64,000 nt of DNA from Panonychus citri (Eukaryota; Arthropoda; Arachnida; Trombidiformes; Tetranychidae), in the NCBI RefSeq assembly GCF_014898815.1, contig NW_026515537.1:1-64000 (forward strand). Reading direction: 5' to 3'. Position 1 is the first letter of the stretch. Each line of letters begins with the position of its first letter. The translations under genes and the position numbers were made by a program. Below the pieces are notes generated by a model. That model was not told where the DNA came from. It made no database searches and saw only the letters and a program-made list of their open reading frames with translations. Of this stretch, positions 48,980-63,600 are shown one piece after another.

Positions 48980-51900
48980 AATGAAATAAGATGGGCGAAT
49001 TGACGGAATGAATAAGAGATAGAATCGAGAAAAGTTGGAAAATGATGAAGATTGATTTATATTAAATATAAGAGTTGAAAATAGAATTTGAAAAGATGAT
49101 TGAAAAGTGTGAATACAGAATATATATGATTATTTGGCTGGAATAAAAAGAAATTTCATCTTCTTCTTACATTGAATTTTTCTGGGAATTTGAAAAAAGA
49201 AGAAAAATAAAAGATAAACATATGAGATAACAAAAGAAAATCGAAAATTTATACGCAATTTCTCTTCTTATGCTCTAATAGAAAATTCATTTTCTATTGT
49301 TCATCATCATTCATATTTACATTCATATTTATTGTTTGTAGTTCTGATGACTGAATGCCTGAGAATAATGAAATTACACTGAATCTTCAACGAGAATAAC
49401 ATTGTAAATGAATTGGTGAAAATACATTAGCAAATAAATATCAAGGGATTTTTTTCTCTTCTCTCTTCTTTATGATGATTATTTTGATTAGAGTAAAGTG
49501 AATGATAAAAACGATGGAAATAATTTTTTTCTCTTTTCCATCCAACGAAAAATTCAAACGGAAATAAACCCTCGAGGATTTCAGATACAATTTCCTATCA
49601 CTTTACTAGATTCTTTTTCAAAACTGAACACATAATATTGTCACCACAAAGTTTCTCATTAAACATCATACGATATCTTTCACCTTATTCCTGAATTTCG
49701 GTAAGCTGAAAAAAGAAAAAGTTTCATTCGAAAACTTTTCAAAGTTATCATATCATTTATCATGCATTCATGTACTAGTATTCAATGTTATTATTATTGC
49801 TCAGGTTAAAACTAACATGTAATTGGAAACGATTTTGGCTAAAAGTAAGATTATCTATTGTAGTAAAAGTTTCAGATTGATAAAAAAACTACAACGTTCA
49901 ACCGATATTGAAGGTTAACTGATATTATGATGCTGATGAACTGTATTATTATTATTATCAGAAAAATGGTATCAAATTTCAAACCTTTTCTTTTTCTCCT
50001 GTTATTTTATATTTGATACAATGAATGATTATCGGATAGAAATTGATTAACTATGGTTCAAATAGTTATTATATAGTTTTCTTAATGGAAAAAGAAAACA
50101 CTTACTTTGAGAAATAGTGAAAAGTGTTTGAGGATTTTCACGAAGGACCAATAGCTTTAATGGACTTGAAGCTTCCCTTAATACCCTTAGAGCATCTTGG
50201 TATGAGACTTCACGAAAAGAAATGTCATTAACTGCTAATATTAGGTCACCTTTTCTTAATCGTCCATCCTTATAAGCAGCTCCATCAAAATTAACTTCAA
50301 AGACCACTATTGATTCCTTGATCATCATTATGAACATTTAAGTAAAAGTAGATGTGTCCAAGAGGTCAGTCGATGAAGGAAATATATATTCTTGAATTAA
50401 TGCTAATGATTATTAGTATTATTTGTTTATATACACATCGAAAAGAGAAAAACAATTAAAGTAACTAATAAGAAATCTATTTAATCTTTTTTCTTCTCTC
50501 TCTCTCTCCATGTACCTTGTCCTGGAAAAAAGATTAAATCAACAGAATTTACTGAACGATCAGAAGGTTTTCCCATTGGAAATGGATGTTGATTCTCTTT
50601 CATTCACTTGATTTGACATTGATAAAGTTTGACAATTTTCGTCTATTTTAATGCTAACAGAATGTAAGGATTAATCTGTTTCAATCAGACAAACAAACAG
50701 AATTAAGCTGCTTATTTGATTGAAATTCTGTCTTTTGATTTCTATCTTTTATTCCTGGTTAAATTAAAGGGATAACGTTAACATGAAATTTCATCTCAAC
50801 CTGTATTTGATGTATGATATTGGGTAAGATTTTTTTTTGATAAAAATGAATATGAAAATTTTCTTGACGATTTTCATGGATCTTTAATAATCATTATTAT
50901 TAATTATTAATTAGCAGATCCTCGTCAATTTTCCAACTTCAATCTTTTAGCTGTCAATTTATGGAATGAAAAGATTTACTTTGTCATTTTCCATGTCCAA
51001 AGAATGAATTGAAAAGTTATCACTCGTACCCAGTTAAATTGTAGAACTCATGACGAGAACTTTTTTCCTTGAGAATGAAAGTTCACAATCGATTCAATAC
51101 CACTAATGTGTTAAATCTCTGATTCTTTTACCCTTCCATTTTCTAGCTCAATAAAAAGCGAATTTAATCCCACTAATTGTTTCATAATCTCTCTTCGATA
51201 GAAATCAGTGAGATGAAAGTCACGAGAAAATCTTCATTCCCTTGCGAGAACTCGAGGTAATTTTCAATTTTCTCGAAACAACTTGACACACATTAATTAT
51301 TTACAACGAGAACATGTGAATCAAAATAAAATTTCAATTGGGTATTTTGTAGAAAAATAGATTGTCATCATTACGAAAGGGGAAAAGTTTGATTTTTGAC
51401 ATTTAGTTTGGAAGATTATTTTTTTACTTTTAGACAATTTTAGAAATAAACTTTATACATTTATACTATTCAGTCAACTGCAATGACAATGGACTGATAA
51501 TTACAAGCCAGTAACAAGATCTGACGGTTTTATTAGTTTACCTTATTTGGAACAAACTTTGACCTTTCTCATTGATAAACATAAATTTCTTAGGTGAATA
51601 AACATATTGTTTAGACTTGATTGTTTTCTTTTTCCTCAGTTATAGTTAAGTTTTCTCATTTGTAATACTAATATTATTCTTATATCAAAAAGAATGTCAG
51701 TCTCAGAAAAATCGCTCCAAGTATAATTCCAATCAAAAGTCATTGGAAGAAAATAATCTTTCAACTATCGAGAATGAACTATTCATGAATTCATGAAATT
51801 CTAAAGGTTCTTGGCTCAATTCTTTTTCTCCCTCTTCAACACTCATTTCAAATTGATCCCTTGAATCAACAAAATCTGTCTAGTATTTACAAACTGTAGA

Positions 51901-52090
51901 ATATCAATGAAAATTTATCAGTTGTAATTGTAAAGATAAACAATGTAGTATAATTTTATACGAACTAAAAAAAAGGTAATTACCAGGTAAGTGTCACATC
52001 CACCAGTGATTGTTATCCCAAGCTCGTTACTTTTATCCTTACGAAGTACAATAGAAGTTTCAACAAACTCAGGAATACCAATAATGGCAG
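47639..52090 (-). CDS. Two-PDZ segment of a PATJ/MUPP1-like scaffold protein
   Basis: Exons in transcript order: 51984-52090, 50106-50316, 48786-48895, 47639-48223. All phases agree. PDZ 1 runs from VETSIVLRK and LGITITGG through DGAAYKDGRLRKGDLILAVN to LKLLVLRE. PDZ 2 runs from FITVTLRKG and LGVSFVQR through GVFITYVQPGSIAARVGKLM to GDQILEING and IVLLVGR. PDZ domains bind C-terminal peptides, and multi-PDZ scaffolds organise membrane complexes. The DGRL-xx-GD-xIL-xVN spacing is like the PATJ/MUPP1/INAD group, a family guess. After PDZ 2 comes an unstructured Ser/Asp-rich stretch of about 120 residues ending IQVTEF. The first exon starts inside a codon, so at least one upstream exon is missing. 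None was recognised up to the silk-like gene at 54.7 kb. At the 3' end, CAG|GTGACT just before the stop could be a donor, so the true C-terminus is open. Confidence 0.8.
48941..48976. repeat. (GA)n microsatellite
   Basis: Eighteen GA units in the intron between the two parts of the PDZ gene, just upstream of the exon ending at 48895. Confidence 0.95.
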
Positions 52091-54586
52091 CTTTTAGATA
52101 AGAGAACATGAAAGAAAAGCAAAAATGAATCATCGATTATCGTTCTTGATATAACTGATTATGATTAGGATGATAATGATAATGAGAGAATAAGGTAAAC
52201 ATGGTGATGAAGTAACAAGAGAGAAAGAAAGAAAGAAAGAAAAAGAGAGAGAGAGAGAATTTTCAAGGTAAAAGTGAAAACATGGGAAAACTATTAATAA
52301 GGCAAATATGATCACATTCGGGAAGTAATGATAATAATGAAAGATTCGCTTTATTATTAATAAAAGATGATAAGGTATTTCAAGTATTAATAATAAGAAA
52401 ATAATGAATAGTAAAAAAAGTAAAAGAAAATGAATTTGAATCAATCATGTTTCATAAGAATTGGGTATTCATATGCAGAATTATGGAAAAAATAACATGT
52501 AAACGAAAAACTTTTACTAGTGATTAAATTTTACTGGTAAAGACTTAAGATAAAGATGGAGAAATAACAAAATAATAACGATAGTTATGGTGAATTTACT
52601 TTAGGATTGCGTGACTTTTATGGAAATTTAGGTTTTTAGATATGAATTTTTCTAGAAAAAATTACTTGTAGCTGGATGCAAATCCAGGTAAATATTGTTT
52701 TCCATCCAATAATAGGCAGGACGAAGGGACGAAAAAAATAATGAAACTGAGAAAACTGAATAAACTATTGGAAGCACAATTTATAATACATTATATTGTT
52801 TGATGGTTTGATCCCTTGTTATATTTGAATACTTTCGAATAAGAAACAATTCTATTGCCAAAGTTCTCATTGAATACGCATGACATTATAGCATCATGAA
52901 AAAATTGCAAAAAGTGTGACCTCTTGTGACCAATATTGAAGAGCTCAGTATTTCGTAGATAGATAGAATGCAAAAAAAGTTTTATCCGATAAGCAATGAG
53001 CTCCAAAGCAAGAAATTAACAGAAGATTAATTAACCAGAGGATTTTTTGCTTTGTTTTTGATTGACCGCAGATAATATCAAAAATAACTGGCTGAAATTA
53101 ATCCTCATCTAGACTCATCTTGTTAACTATTAATACCAAATTGGTAATACCAATTTTATCTGAAAGAAAGAAAAGAAGGTGGAGAAAATGTTTTGCCTTG
53201 CCATCACCACCGCTATAACTGTGCCTCATATGTGACTTAATTTGTCTCTTCTAAAATCTACAACTCATTCATACAAGTGAATCTGCCCATCATTTTCAAC
53301 ACGAGAGTATAATTATGAACCAAAGAGATGAATGAACAATCAAACTCATTTATCTCTGTTTGATAATTTATGTGATTTGAATCAGATTAACCTAATTAAG
53401 AGACAATATTAATAAATCACTAAAAGATGAATCCTTTTAGTTAAGTGTACGGCACGCCTCTTGCTCTGCGTTTCAACATTTCAATATTATCTTTTGAACT
53501 ATTATCTGTTAATTGAGTAGATATAAGTTTATATAGCAGTTGAGGAGATAATTAGGTAATGATGAATAAACTGAAGCTAATTAACTGTTAATTGGCAATT
53601 GTTCACATTATTTTTTCCTTCCTAATATTTGCACAAGTTAATGGGAATGGTTATGGTGTAAACACTCGAGATTTTATTAATATAATGAATAACCAGATGA
53701 TTTTACTGAGTAGCTTGAGAATAAATGATATTAATATTAATACATTGATTAAACGATAATTGTATCATGAGAAGTTGATTGACTTTGATCACGTTTATAT
53801 CATTTTATTTTGAAATTTATTATACATACTTATATTTCATTACTAATATTAAACGTAAATCCAAAAAAAATTTAGAGGGGTAGAATTTTTAATTCTCTTA
53901 TTTTCTGTTATGGTAGTGCAAAATATAGTGATGAGTGAAATTCAGAATTTCAATTTCATCAATAATATGACAGTTCATACGTACATTATTAAATGATAGG
54001 GATTAATGAGAAGAGAGTATGTCAACCCTGAAATCGACCTCCGCTGAGTTCAGAATTAACATGTATCTTCTAAACGAAATGCAAATTATCAAGTGAACAA
54101 CATAAAATTTAGACCTTGGCTGAATGAAAATTGTCAGTCAATTAACACTCCAGGACTTTGATAATCGTGTGCAAAAAATTCAAAATAAAAGTACTATATG
54201 TCACAATTTATCTTCTGGATCAATGATAAAGATAAGCAAAAGGAGGTTAGCCAAAATGTAAGATTTTGTGCTGAACTTCTTCAAATTTTATGAAATGGAT
54301 ATAAATCAAAACCTAAGTGATGTCTGAGCTTCGTGTCTACAAGTAAACTGAGTTCTTCGTTGAAGTTGTCATGCAAAGTTACATCTAAAAAGTTAGGTCC
54401 GATCTGTGCACCGTGGTGTCTCAAAAAAGTTACATTTAATTCCCAAGAGAAGCATTTTTTATTAAATCGTCAGTAAAAAAGCAATGTTAATTACTAGCTG
54501 ATTCTTTTTCTTTATCTCCGCATTCAAATACACATATTTTCAAATGAATACACTCAGCAAGATATTTGATTATTATTTTTAATAAA
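52091..54586. other. Region between the PDZ gene and silk-like gene 2
   Basis: About 2.5 kb, AT-rich, with no exon of the PDZ gene or other coding segment recognised. A GAAA/GA-rich run lies at about 52218-52258. The missing 5' exon or exons of the PDZ gene should lie here or beyond the silk gene. Confidence 0.5.
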
Positions 54587-54592
54587 TTTATT
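54587..54592 (-). terminator. Poly(A) signal of silk-like gene 2
   Basis: AATAAA on the - strand (TTTATT on +), about 108 bases after the stop of the convergent silk-like gene. Confidence 0.6.
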
Positions 54593-54699
54593 TGAGACAA
54601 ATAATATGAAAAAGAAAATGTATCATTTCTGAATTGGGCAGACTTATAGTATCACTACATCGTAAAGGAAGAATGACGTATTGCATACAACGCTTATTA

Positions 54700-57600
54700 T
54701 TATGCATAACAAACACATTTTTGTCCAATCTCATTTTTATAAGTTTTCGCAACAGCTGCACCTGATGATGATCCTGAACCAGATGCTGAACCAAAACTGT
54801 TTCCTGAAGCAGCTGATGATCCTGATGAACCGGAGCCAGTAGCAGTAGATGAACCTGAACCTGATCCTGAACCTGAAGCGGCTGATGATCCTGAACCTGA
54901 AGCAGCAGCAGTAGATGATGCTCCTGAGCCAGATGAAGCTGAGCCAGATGATGAACCAGTTCCTGATGTTGATGCAGTATTACCGGTGGCAGTCGATCCT
55001 GATGTAGTAGTACTAGTAGTAGTAGATGATGAACCAGATGAACCTGAACCTGATCCTGAACCTGAAGCTGATGATCCTGAACCTGACAGCAGCAGCACAT
55101 GATGATCCTGAACAGATGATGAACCAGCTCCTGATGATGAACCAGAACTGTTTCCTGGGCAGCTGATGATCCTGATGAACCGGAGCCAGTAGCAGTAGAT
55201 GAACCTGAACCTGATCCTGAACCTGAAGCGGCTGATGATCCTGAACCTAAAGCAGCAGTAGATGAGCTCCTGAGCCAGATGAAGCTGTGCCAGATGATGA
55301 ACCAGTTCCTGATGTTGATGCAGTATTACGGGTGGCAGTTGATCCTGATGTAGTACTAGTAGTAGTAGATGATGAGCCAGATGAACCTGAACCTGATCCT
55401 GAACCTGAAGCAGCAGCAGCATGATGATCCTGAACCAGATGATGAACCAGCTCTGATGATGAACCAGAACTGTTTCCTGAAGCAGCTGATGATCCTGATG
55501 AACCAGAGCCAGTGGCAGTAGATGAACCTGAACCTGATCCTGAACCTGAAGCGGCTGATGATCCTGAACCTAAAGCAGCAGCAGTAGATGAAGCTCCTGA
55601 GCCAGATGAAGCTGTGCCAGATGATGACCAGTTCCTGATGTTGATGCAGTATTACGGTGGCAGTTGATCCTGATGTAGTAGTACTAGTAGTAGTGATGAT
55701 GAGCCAGATGAACCTGAACCTGATCCTGAACCTGAAGCAGCAGCAGATGATGATCCTGAACCAGATGATGAACCAGCTCCTGATGATGAACCAGAACTGT
55801 TTCCTAAGCAGCTGATGATCCTGATGAACCGGAGCCAGTAGCAGTAGATGAACCTGAATCTGAAGCGGCTGATGATCCTGAACCTGAAGCGGCTGATGAT
55901 CCTGAACCTGGCAGCAGCAGTAGATGATGCTCCTGAGCCAGATGAACCAGTTCCTGATGTTGATGCAGTATTACCGGTGGCAGTTGATCCTGATGTAGTA
56001 GTACTAGTAGTAGTAGATGATGAGCCAGATGAACCTGAACCAGATGATGAACCAGAACTGTTTCCTGAAGCAGCTGATGATCCTGATGAACCGGAGCCAG
56101 TAGCAGTAGATGAACCTGAACCTGAAGCGGCTGATGATCCTGAACCTAAAGCAGCAGCAGTAGATGAAGCTCCTGAGCCAGATGAAGCTGTGCCAGATGA
56201 TGAACCAGTTCCTGATGTTGATGCAGTATTACGGGTGGCAGTTGATCCTGATGTAGTAGTACTAGTAGTAGTAGATGATGAGCCAGATGAACCTGAACCT
56301 GATCCTGAACCTGAAGCAGCAGCAGCACCTGATGATGATCCTGAACCAGATGATGAACCAGCTCCTGATGATGAACCAGAACTGTTTCCTGAAGCAGCTG
56401 ATGATCCTGATGAACCAGAGCCAGTGGCAGTAGATGAACCTGAACCTGATCCTGAACCTGAAGCGGCTGATGATCCTGAACCTAAAGCAGCAGCAGTAGA
56501 TGAAGCTCCTGAGCCAGATGAAGCTGTGCCAGATGATGAACCAGTTCCTGATGTTGATGCAGTATTACGGGTGGCAGTTGATCCTGATGTAGTAGTACTA
56601 GTAGTAGTAGATGATGAGCCAGATGAACCTGAACCTGATCCTGAACCTGAAGCAGCAGCAGCACCTGATGATGATCCTGAACCAGATGATGAACCAGCTC
56701 CTGATGATGAACCAGAACTGTTTCCTGAAGCAGCTGATGATCCTGATGAACCGGAGCCAGTAGCAGTAGATGAACCTGAATCTGAAGCGGCTGATGATCC
56801 TGAACCTGAAGCGGCTGATGATCCTGAACCTGAAGCAGCAGCAGTAGATGATGCTCCTGAGCCAGATGATGAACCAGTTCCTGATGTTGATGCAGTATTA
56901 CCGGTGGCAGTTGATCCTGATGTAGTAGTACTAGTAGTAGTAGTAGTAGATGATGAGCCAGATGAACCTGAACCAGATGATGAATCAGCTCCTGATGATG
57001 AACCAGAACTGTTTCCTGAAGCAGCTGATGATCCTGATGAACCGGAGCCAGTAGCAGTAGATGAACCTGAACCTGAAGCGGCTGATGATCCTGAACCTGA
57101 AGCAGCAGCAGTAGATGATGCTCCTGAGCCAGATGAAGCTGAGCCAGATGATGAACCAGTTCCTGATGTTGATGCAGTATTACGGGTGGCAGTTGATCCT
57201 GATGTAGTAGTACTAGTAGTAGATGATGAGCCAGATGAACCTGAACCTGATCCTGAACCTGAAGCAGCTGATGATCCTGAACCTGAAGCAGCAGCAGCAC
57301 CTGATGATGATCCTGAACCAGATGATGAACCAGAACTGTTTCCTGAAGCAGCTGATGATCCTGATGAACCGGAGCCAGTAGCAGTAGATGAACCTGAACC
57401 TGATCCTGAACCTGAAGCGGCTGATGATCCTGAACCTGAAGCAGCAGCAGCACCTGATGATGATCCTGAACCAGATGATGAACCAGAACTGTTTTCTGAT
57501 GATCCTGATGAACCGGAGCCAGTAGCAGTAGATGAACCTGAACCTGATCCTGAACCTGAAGCGGCTGATGATCCTGAACCTGAAGCAGCAGCAGTAGATG

Positions 57601-60600
57601 ATGCTCCTGAGCCAGATGAAGCTGAGCCAGATGATGAACCAGTTCCTGATGTTGATGCAGTATTACCGGCGGCTGATGATCCTGATGTAGTAGTACTAGT
57701 AGTAGTAGATGATGAGCCAGATGAACCTGAACCTGAACCTGAACCTGAACCTGAAGCAGCAGCACCTGATGATGATCCTGAACCAGATGATGAACCAGCT
57801 CCTGATGATGAACCAGAACTGTTTCCTGAAGCAGCTGATGATCCTGATGAACCGGAGCCAGTAGCAGTAGATGAACCTGAACCTGATCCTGAATCTGAAG
57901 CGGCTGATGATCCTGAACCTGAAGCAGCAGCAGTAGATGATGCTCCTGAGCCAGATGATGAACCAGTTCCTGATGTTGATGCAGTATTACCGGTGGCAGT
58001 TGATCCTGATGTAGTAGTACTAGTAGTAGTAGATGATGAGCCAGATGAACCTGAACCTGATCCTGAACCTGAAGCAGCTGATGATCCTGAACCTGAAGCA
58101 GCAGCAGCACCTGATGATGATCCTGAACCAGATGATGAACCAGAACTGTTTCCTGAAGCAGCTGATGAACCGGAGCCAGTAGCAGTAGATGAACCTGAAC
58201 CTGATCCTGAACCTGAAGCGGCTGATGATCCTGAACCTGAAGCAGCAGCAGCACCTGATGATGATCCTGAACCAGATGATGAACCAGCTCCTGATGATGA
58301 ACCAGAACTGTTTCCTGAAGCAGCTGATGATCCTGATGAACCGGAGCCAGTAGCAGTAGATGAACCTGAACCTGATCCTGAATCTGAAGCGGCTGATGAT
58401 CCTGAACCTGAAGCAGCAGCAGTAGATGATGCTCCTGAGCCAGATGATGAACCAGTTCCTGATGTTGATGCAGTATTACCGGTGCCAGTTGATCCTGATG
58501 TAGTAGTACGTAGTAGATGATGAGCCAGATGAACCTGAACTGATGATGAATCAGCTCCTGATGATGAACCAGAACTGTTTCGAAGCAGCTGATGATCCTG
58601 ATGAACCGGAGCCAGTAGCAGATGAACCTGAACCTGAAGCGGCTGATGATCCTGAACCTGAAGCAGCAGCAGTAGATGATGCTCCTGAGCCAGATGAAGC
58701 TGAGCCAGATGATGAACCAGTTCCTGATGTTGATGCAGTATTACCGGCGGCTGATGATCCTGATGTAGTAGTACTAGTAGTAGTAGATGATGAGCCAGAT
58801 GAACCTGAACCTGAACCTGAACCTGAACCTGAAGCAGCAGCACCTGATGATGATCCTGAACCAGATGATGAACCAGCTCCTGATGATGAACCAGAACTGT
58901 TTCCTGAAGCAGCTGATGATCCTGATGAACCGGAGCCAGTTGCAGTAGATGAACCTGAACCTGATCCTGAACCTGAACCTGAACCTGAACCTGAAGCAGC
59001 AGCAGCACCTGATGATGATCCTGAACCAGATGATGAACCAGCTCCTGATGTTGATGCAGTATTACCGGTGGCAGTTGATCCTGATGTAGTAGTACTAGTA
59101 GTAGTAGATGATGAGCCAGATGAACCTGAACCTGAACCTGAACCTGAACCTGAACCTGAAGCAGCAGCAGCACCTGATGATGATCCTGAACCAGATGATG
59201 AACCAGAACTGTTTCCGAAGCAGCTGATGAACCGGAGCCAGTAGCAGTAGATGAACCTGAACCTGATCCTGAACCTGAGCGGCTGATGATCCTGAACCTG
59301 AAGCAGCAGCAGCACCTGATGATGATCCTGAACAGATGATGAACCAGCTCCTGATGATGAACCAGAACTGTTTCCTGAAGCGGCTGATGATCCTGATGAA
59401 CCGGAGCCAGTAGCAGTAGATGAACCTGAACCTGATCCTGACCCTGAAGCGGCTGATGATCCTGAACCTGAAGCAGCAGCAGATGATGCTCCTGAGCCAG
59501 ATGATGAACCAGTTCCTGATGTTGATGCAGTATTACCGGTGGCAGTTGATCCTGATGTAGTAGTACTAGTAGTAGTAGATGATGAGCCAGATGATCCTGA
59601 ACCAGATGATGAATCAGCTCCTGATGATGAACCAGAACTGTTTCCTGAAGCAGCTGATGATCCTGATGAACCGGAGCCAGTAGCAGTAGATGAACCTGAA
59701 CCTGAAGCGGCTGATGATCCTGAACCTGAAGCAGCAGCAGTAGATGATGCTCCTGAGCCAGATGAAGCTGAGCCAGATGATGAACCAGTTCCTGATGTTG
59801 ATGCAGTATTACCGGCGGCTGATGATCCTGATGTAGTAGTACTAGTAGTAGTAGATGATGAGCCAGATGAACCTGAACCTGATCCTGAACCTGAAGCAGC
59901 AGCAGCACCTGATGATGATCCTGAACCAGATGATGAACCAGCTCCTGATGATGAACCAGAACTGTTTCCTGAAGCAGCTGATGATCCTGATGAACCGGAG
60001 CCATTAGCAGTAGATGAACCCGAACCTGATCCTGAACCTGAAGCGGCTGATGATCCTGAACCTGAAGCAGCAGCAGTAGATGATACTCCTGAGCCAGATG
60101 AAGCTGAGCCAGATGATGAACCAGTTCCTGATGTTGATGCAGTATTACCGGCGGCTGATGATCCTGATGTAGTAGTACTAGTAGTAGATGATGAGCCAGA
60201 TGAACCTGAACCTGAACCTGAACCTGAACCTGAAGCAGCAGCACCTGATGATGATCCTGAACCAGATGATGAACCAGCTCCTGATGATGAACCAGAACTG
60301 TTTCCTGAAGCGGCTGATGATCCTGATGAACCGGAGCCAGTAGCAGTAGATGAACCTGAACCTGAACCTGAACCTGAACCTGATCCTGATCCTGACCCTG
60401 AAGCGGCTGATGATCCTGAACCTGAAGCAGCAGCAGATGATGCTCCTGAGCCAGATGATGAACCAGTTCCTGATGTTGATGCAGTATTACCGGTGGCAGT
60501 TGATCCTGATGTAGTAGTACTAGTAGTAGTAGATGATGAGCCAGATGATCCTGAACCAGATGATGAACCAGCTCCTGATGATGAACCAGAACTGTTTCCT

Positions 60601-63600
60601 GAAGCGGCTGATGATCCTGATGAACCGGAGCCAGTAGCAGTAGATGAACCTGAACCTGAAGCGGCTGATGATCCTGAACCTGAAGCAGCAGCAGTATGAT
60701 GCCCTGAGCCAGATGAAGCTGAGCCAGATGATGAACCAGTTCCTGATGTTGATGCATTACGGGTGGCAGTTGATCCTGATGTAGTAGTACTAGTAGTAGA
60801 TGATGAGCCAGATGAACCTGAACCTGATCCTGAACCTGAAGCAGCAGCACCTGATGATGATCCTGAACCAGATGATGAACCAGCTCCTGATGATGAACCA
60901 GAACTGTTTCCTGAAGCAGCTGATGATCCTGATGAACCGGAGCCAGTAGCAGTAGATGAACCTGAATCTGAAGCGGCTGATGATCCTGAACCTGAAGCAG
61001 CAGCAGTAGATGATGCTCCTGAGCCAGATGATGAACCAGTTCCTGATGTTGATGCAGTATTACCGGTGGCAGTTGATCCTGATGTAGTAGTACTAGTAGT
61101 AGTAGATGATGAGCCAGATGAACCTGAACCAGATGATGAATCAGCTCCTGATGATGAACCAGAACTGTTTCCTGAAGCAGCTGATGATCCTGATGAACCG
61201 GAGCCAGTAGCAGTAGATGAACCTGAACCTGAAGCGGCTGATGATCCTGAACCTGAAGCAGCAGCAGTAGATGATGCTCCTGAGCCAGATGAAGCTGAGC
61301 CAGATGATGAACCAGTTCCTGATGTTGATGCAGTATTACGGGTGGCAGTTGATCCTGATGTAGTAGTACTAGTAGTAGATGATGAGCCAGATGAACCTGA
61401 ACCTGATCCTGAACCTGCAGCAGCAGCAGCACCTGATGATGATCCTGAACCAGATGATGAACCAGCTCCTGATGATGAACCAGAACTGTTTCCTGAAGCA
61501 GCTGATGATCCTGATGAACCGGAGCCAGTAGCAGTAGATGAACCTGAACCTGAAGCGGCTGATGATCCTGAACCTGAAGCAGCAGCAGTAGATGATGCTC
61601 CTGAGCCAGATGAAGCTGAGCCAGATGATGAACCAGTTCCTGATGTTGATGCAGTATTACGGGTGGCAGTTGATCCTGATGTAGTAGTACTAGTAGTATG
61701 ATGAGCCAGATGAACCTGAACCTGATCCTGAACCTGAAGCAGCAGCAGCACCTGATGATGATCCTGAACCAGATGATGAACCAGCCCTGATGATGAACCA
61801 GAACTGTTTCCTGAAGCAGCTGATGATCCTGATGAACCGGAGCCAGTAGATGAACCTGAATCTGAAGCGGCTGATGATCCTGAACCTGAAGCAGCAGCAG
61901 TAGATGATGCTCCTGAGCCAGATGATGAACCAGTTCCTGATGTTGATGCAGTACCGGTGGCAGTTGATCCTGATGTAGTAGTACTAGTAGTAGTAGATGA
62001 TGAGCCAGATGATCCTGAACCAGATGATGAACCAGCTCCTGATGATGAACCAGAACTGTTTCCTGAAGCGGCTGATGATCCTGATGAACCGGAGCCAGTA
62101 GCAGTAGATGAACCTGAACCTGAAGGCTGATGATCCTGAACCTGAAGCAGCAGCAGATGATGCCCTGAGCCAGATGAAGCTGAGCCAGATGATGAACCAG
62201 TTCTGATGTTGATGCATTACGGGTGGCAGTTGATCCTGATGTAGTAGTACTAGTAGTAGATGATGAGCCAGATGAACCTGAACCTGATCCTGAACCTGCA
62301 GCAGCAGCACCTGATGATGATCCTGAACCAGATGATGAACCAGCTCCTGATGATGAACCAGAACTGTTTCCTGAAGCGGCTGATGATCCTGATGAACCGG
62401 AGCCAGTAGCAGTAGATGAACCTGAACCTGAACCTGAACCTGAACCTGATCCTGATCCTGATCCTGACCCTGAAGCGGCTGATGATCCTGAACCTGAAGC
62501 AGCAGCAGATGATGCTCCTGAGCCAGATGATGAACCAGTTCCTGATGTTGATGCAGTATTACCGGTGGCAGTTGATCCTGATGTAGTAGTACTAGTAGTA
62601 GTAGATGATGAGCCAGATGATCCTGAACCAGATGATGAACCAGCTCCTGATGATGAACCAGAACTGTTTCCTGAAGCGGCTGATGATCCTGATGAACCGG
62701 AGCCAGTAGCAGTAGATGAACCTGAACCTGAAGCGGCTGATGATCCTGAACCTGAAGCAGCAGCAGTAGATGATGCTCCTGAGCCAGATGAAGCTGAGCC
62801 AGATGATGAACCAGTTCCTGATGTTGATGCAGTATTACGGGTGGCAGTTGATCCTGATGTAGTAGTACTAGTAGTAGATGATGAGCCAGATGAACCTGAA
62901 CCTGATCCTGAACCTGAAGCCGCAGCAGCACCTGATGATGATCCTGAACCAGATGATGAACCAGCTCCTGATGATGAACCAGAACTGTTTCCTGAAGCAG
63001 CTGATGATCCTGATGAACCGGAGCCAGTAGCAGTAGATGAACCTGAATCTGAAGGCTGATGATCCTGAACCTGAAGCAGCAGCAGATGATGCTCCTGAGC
63101 CAGATGATGAACCAGTTCCTGATGTTGATGCAGTATTACCGGTGGCAGTTGATCCTGATGTAGTAGTACTAGTAGTAGTAGATGATGAGCCAGATGATCC
63201 TGAACCAGATGATGAACCAGCTCCTGATGATGAACCAGAACTGTTTCCTGAAGCGGCTGATGATCCTGATGAACCGGAGCCAGTAGCAGTAGATGAACCT
63301 GAATCTGAAGCGGCTGATGATCCTGAACCTGAAGCAGCAGCAGTAGATGATGCTCCTGAGCCAGATGATGAACCAGTTCCTGATGTTGATGCAGTATTAC
63401 CGGTGGCAGTTGATCCTGATGTAGTAGTACTAGTAGTAGTAGATGATGAGCCAGATGATCCTGAACCAGATGATGAACCAGCTCCTGATGATGAACCAGA
63501 ACTGTTTCCTGAAGCGGCTGATGATCCTGATGAACCGGAGCCAGTAGCAGTAGATGAACCTGAACCTGAAGCGGCTGATGATCCTGAACCTGAAGCAGCA

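Noticed and set aside
55848..58520. 890-codon Asp/Glu/Pro frame on the + strand (and 58543-59244, 59539-60699, 60763-61701, 62223-63696)
   Set aside because: The same shadow of the - strand silk-like array. It lacks the non-repetitive termini seen in the Ser-rich reading.
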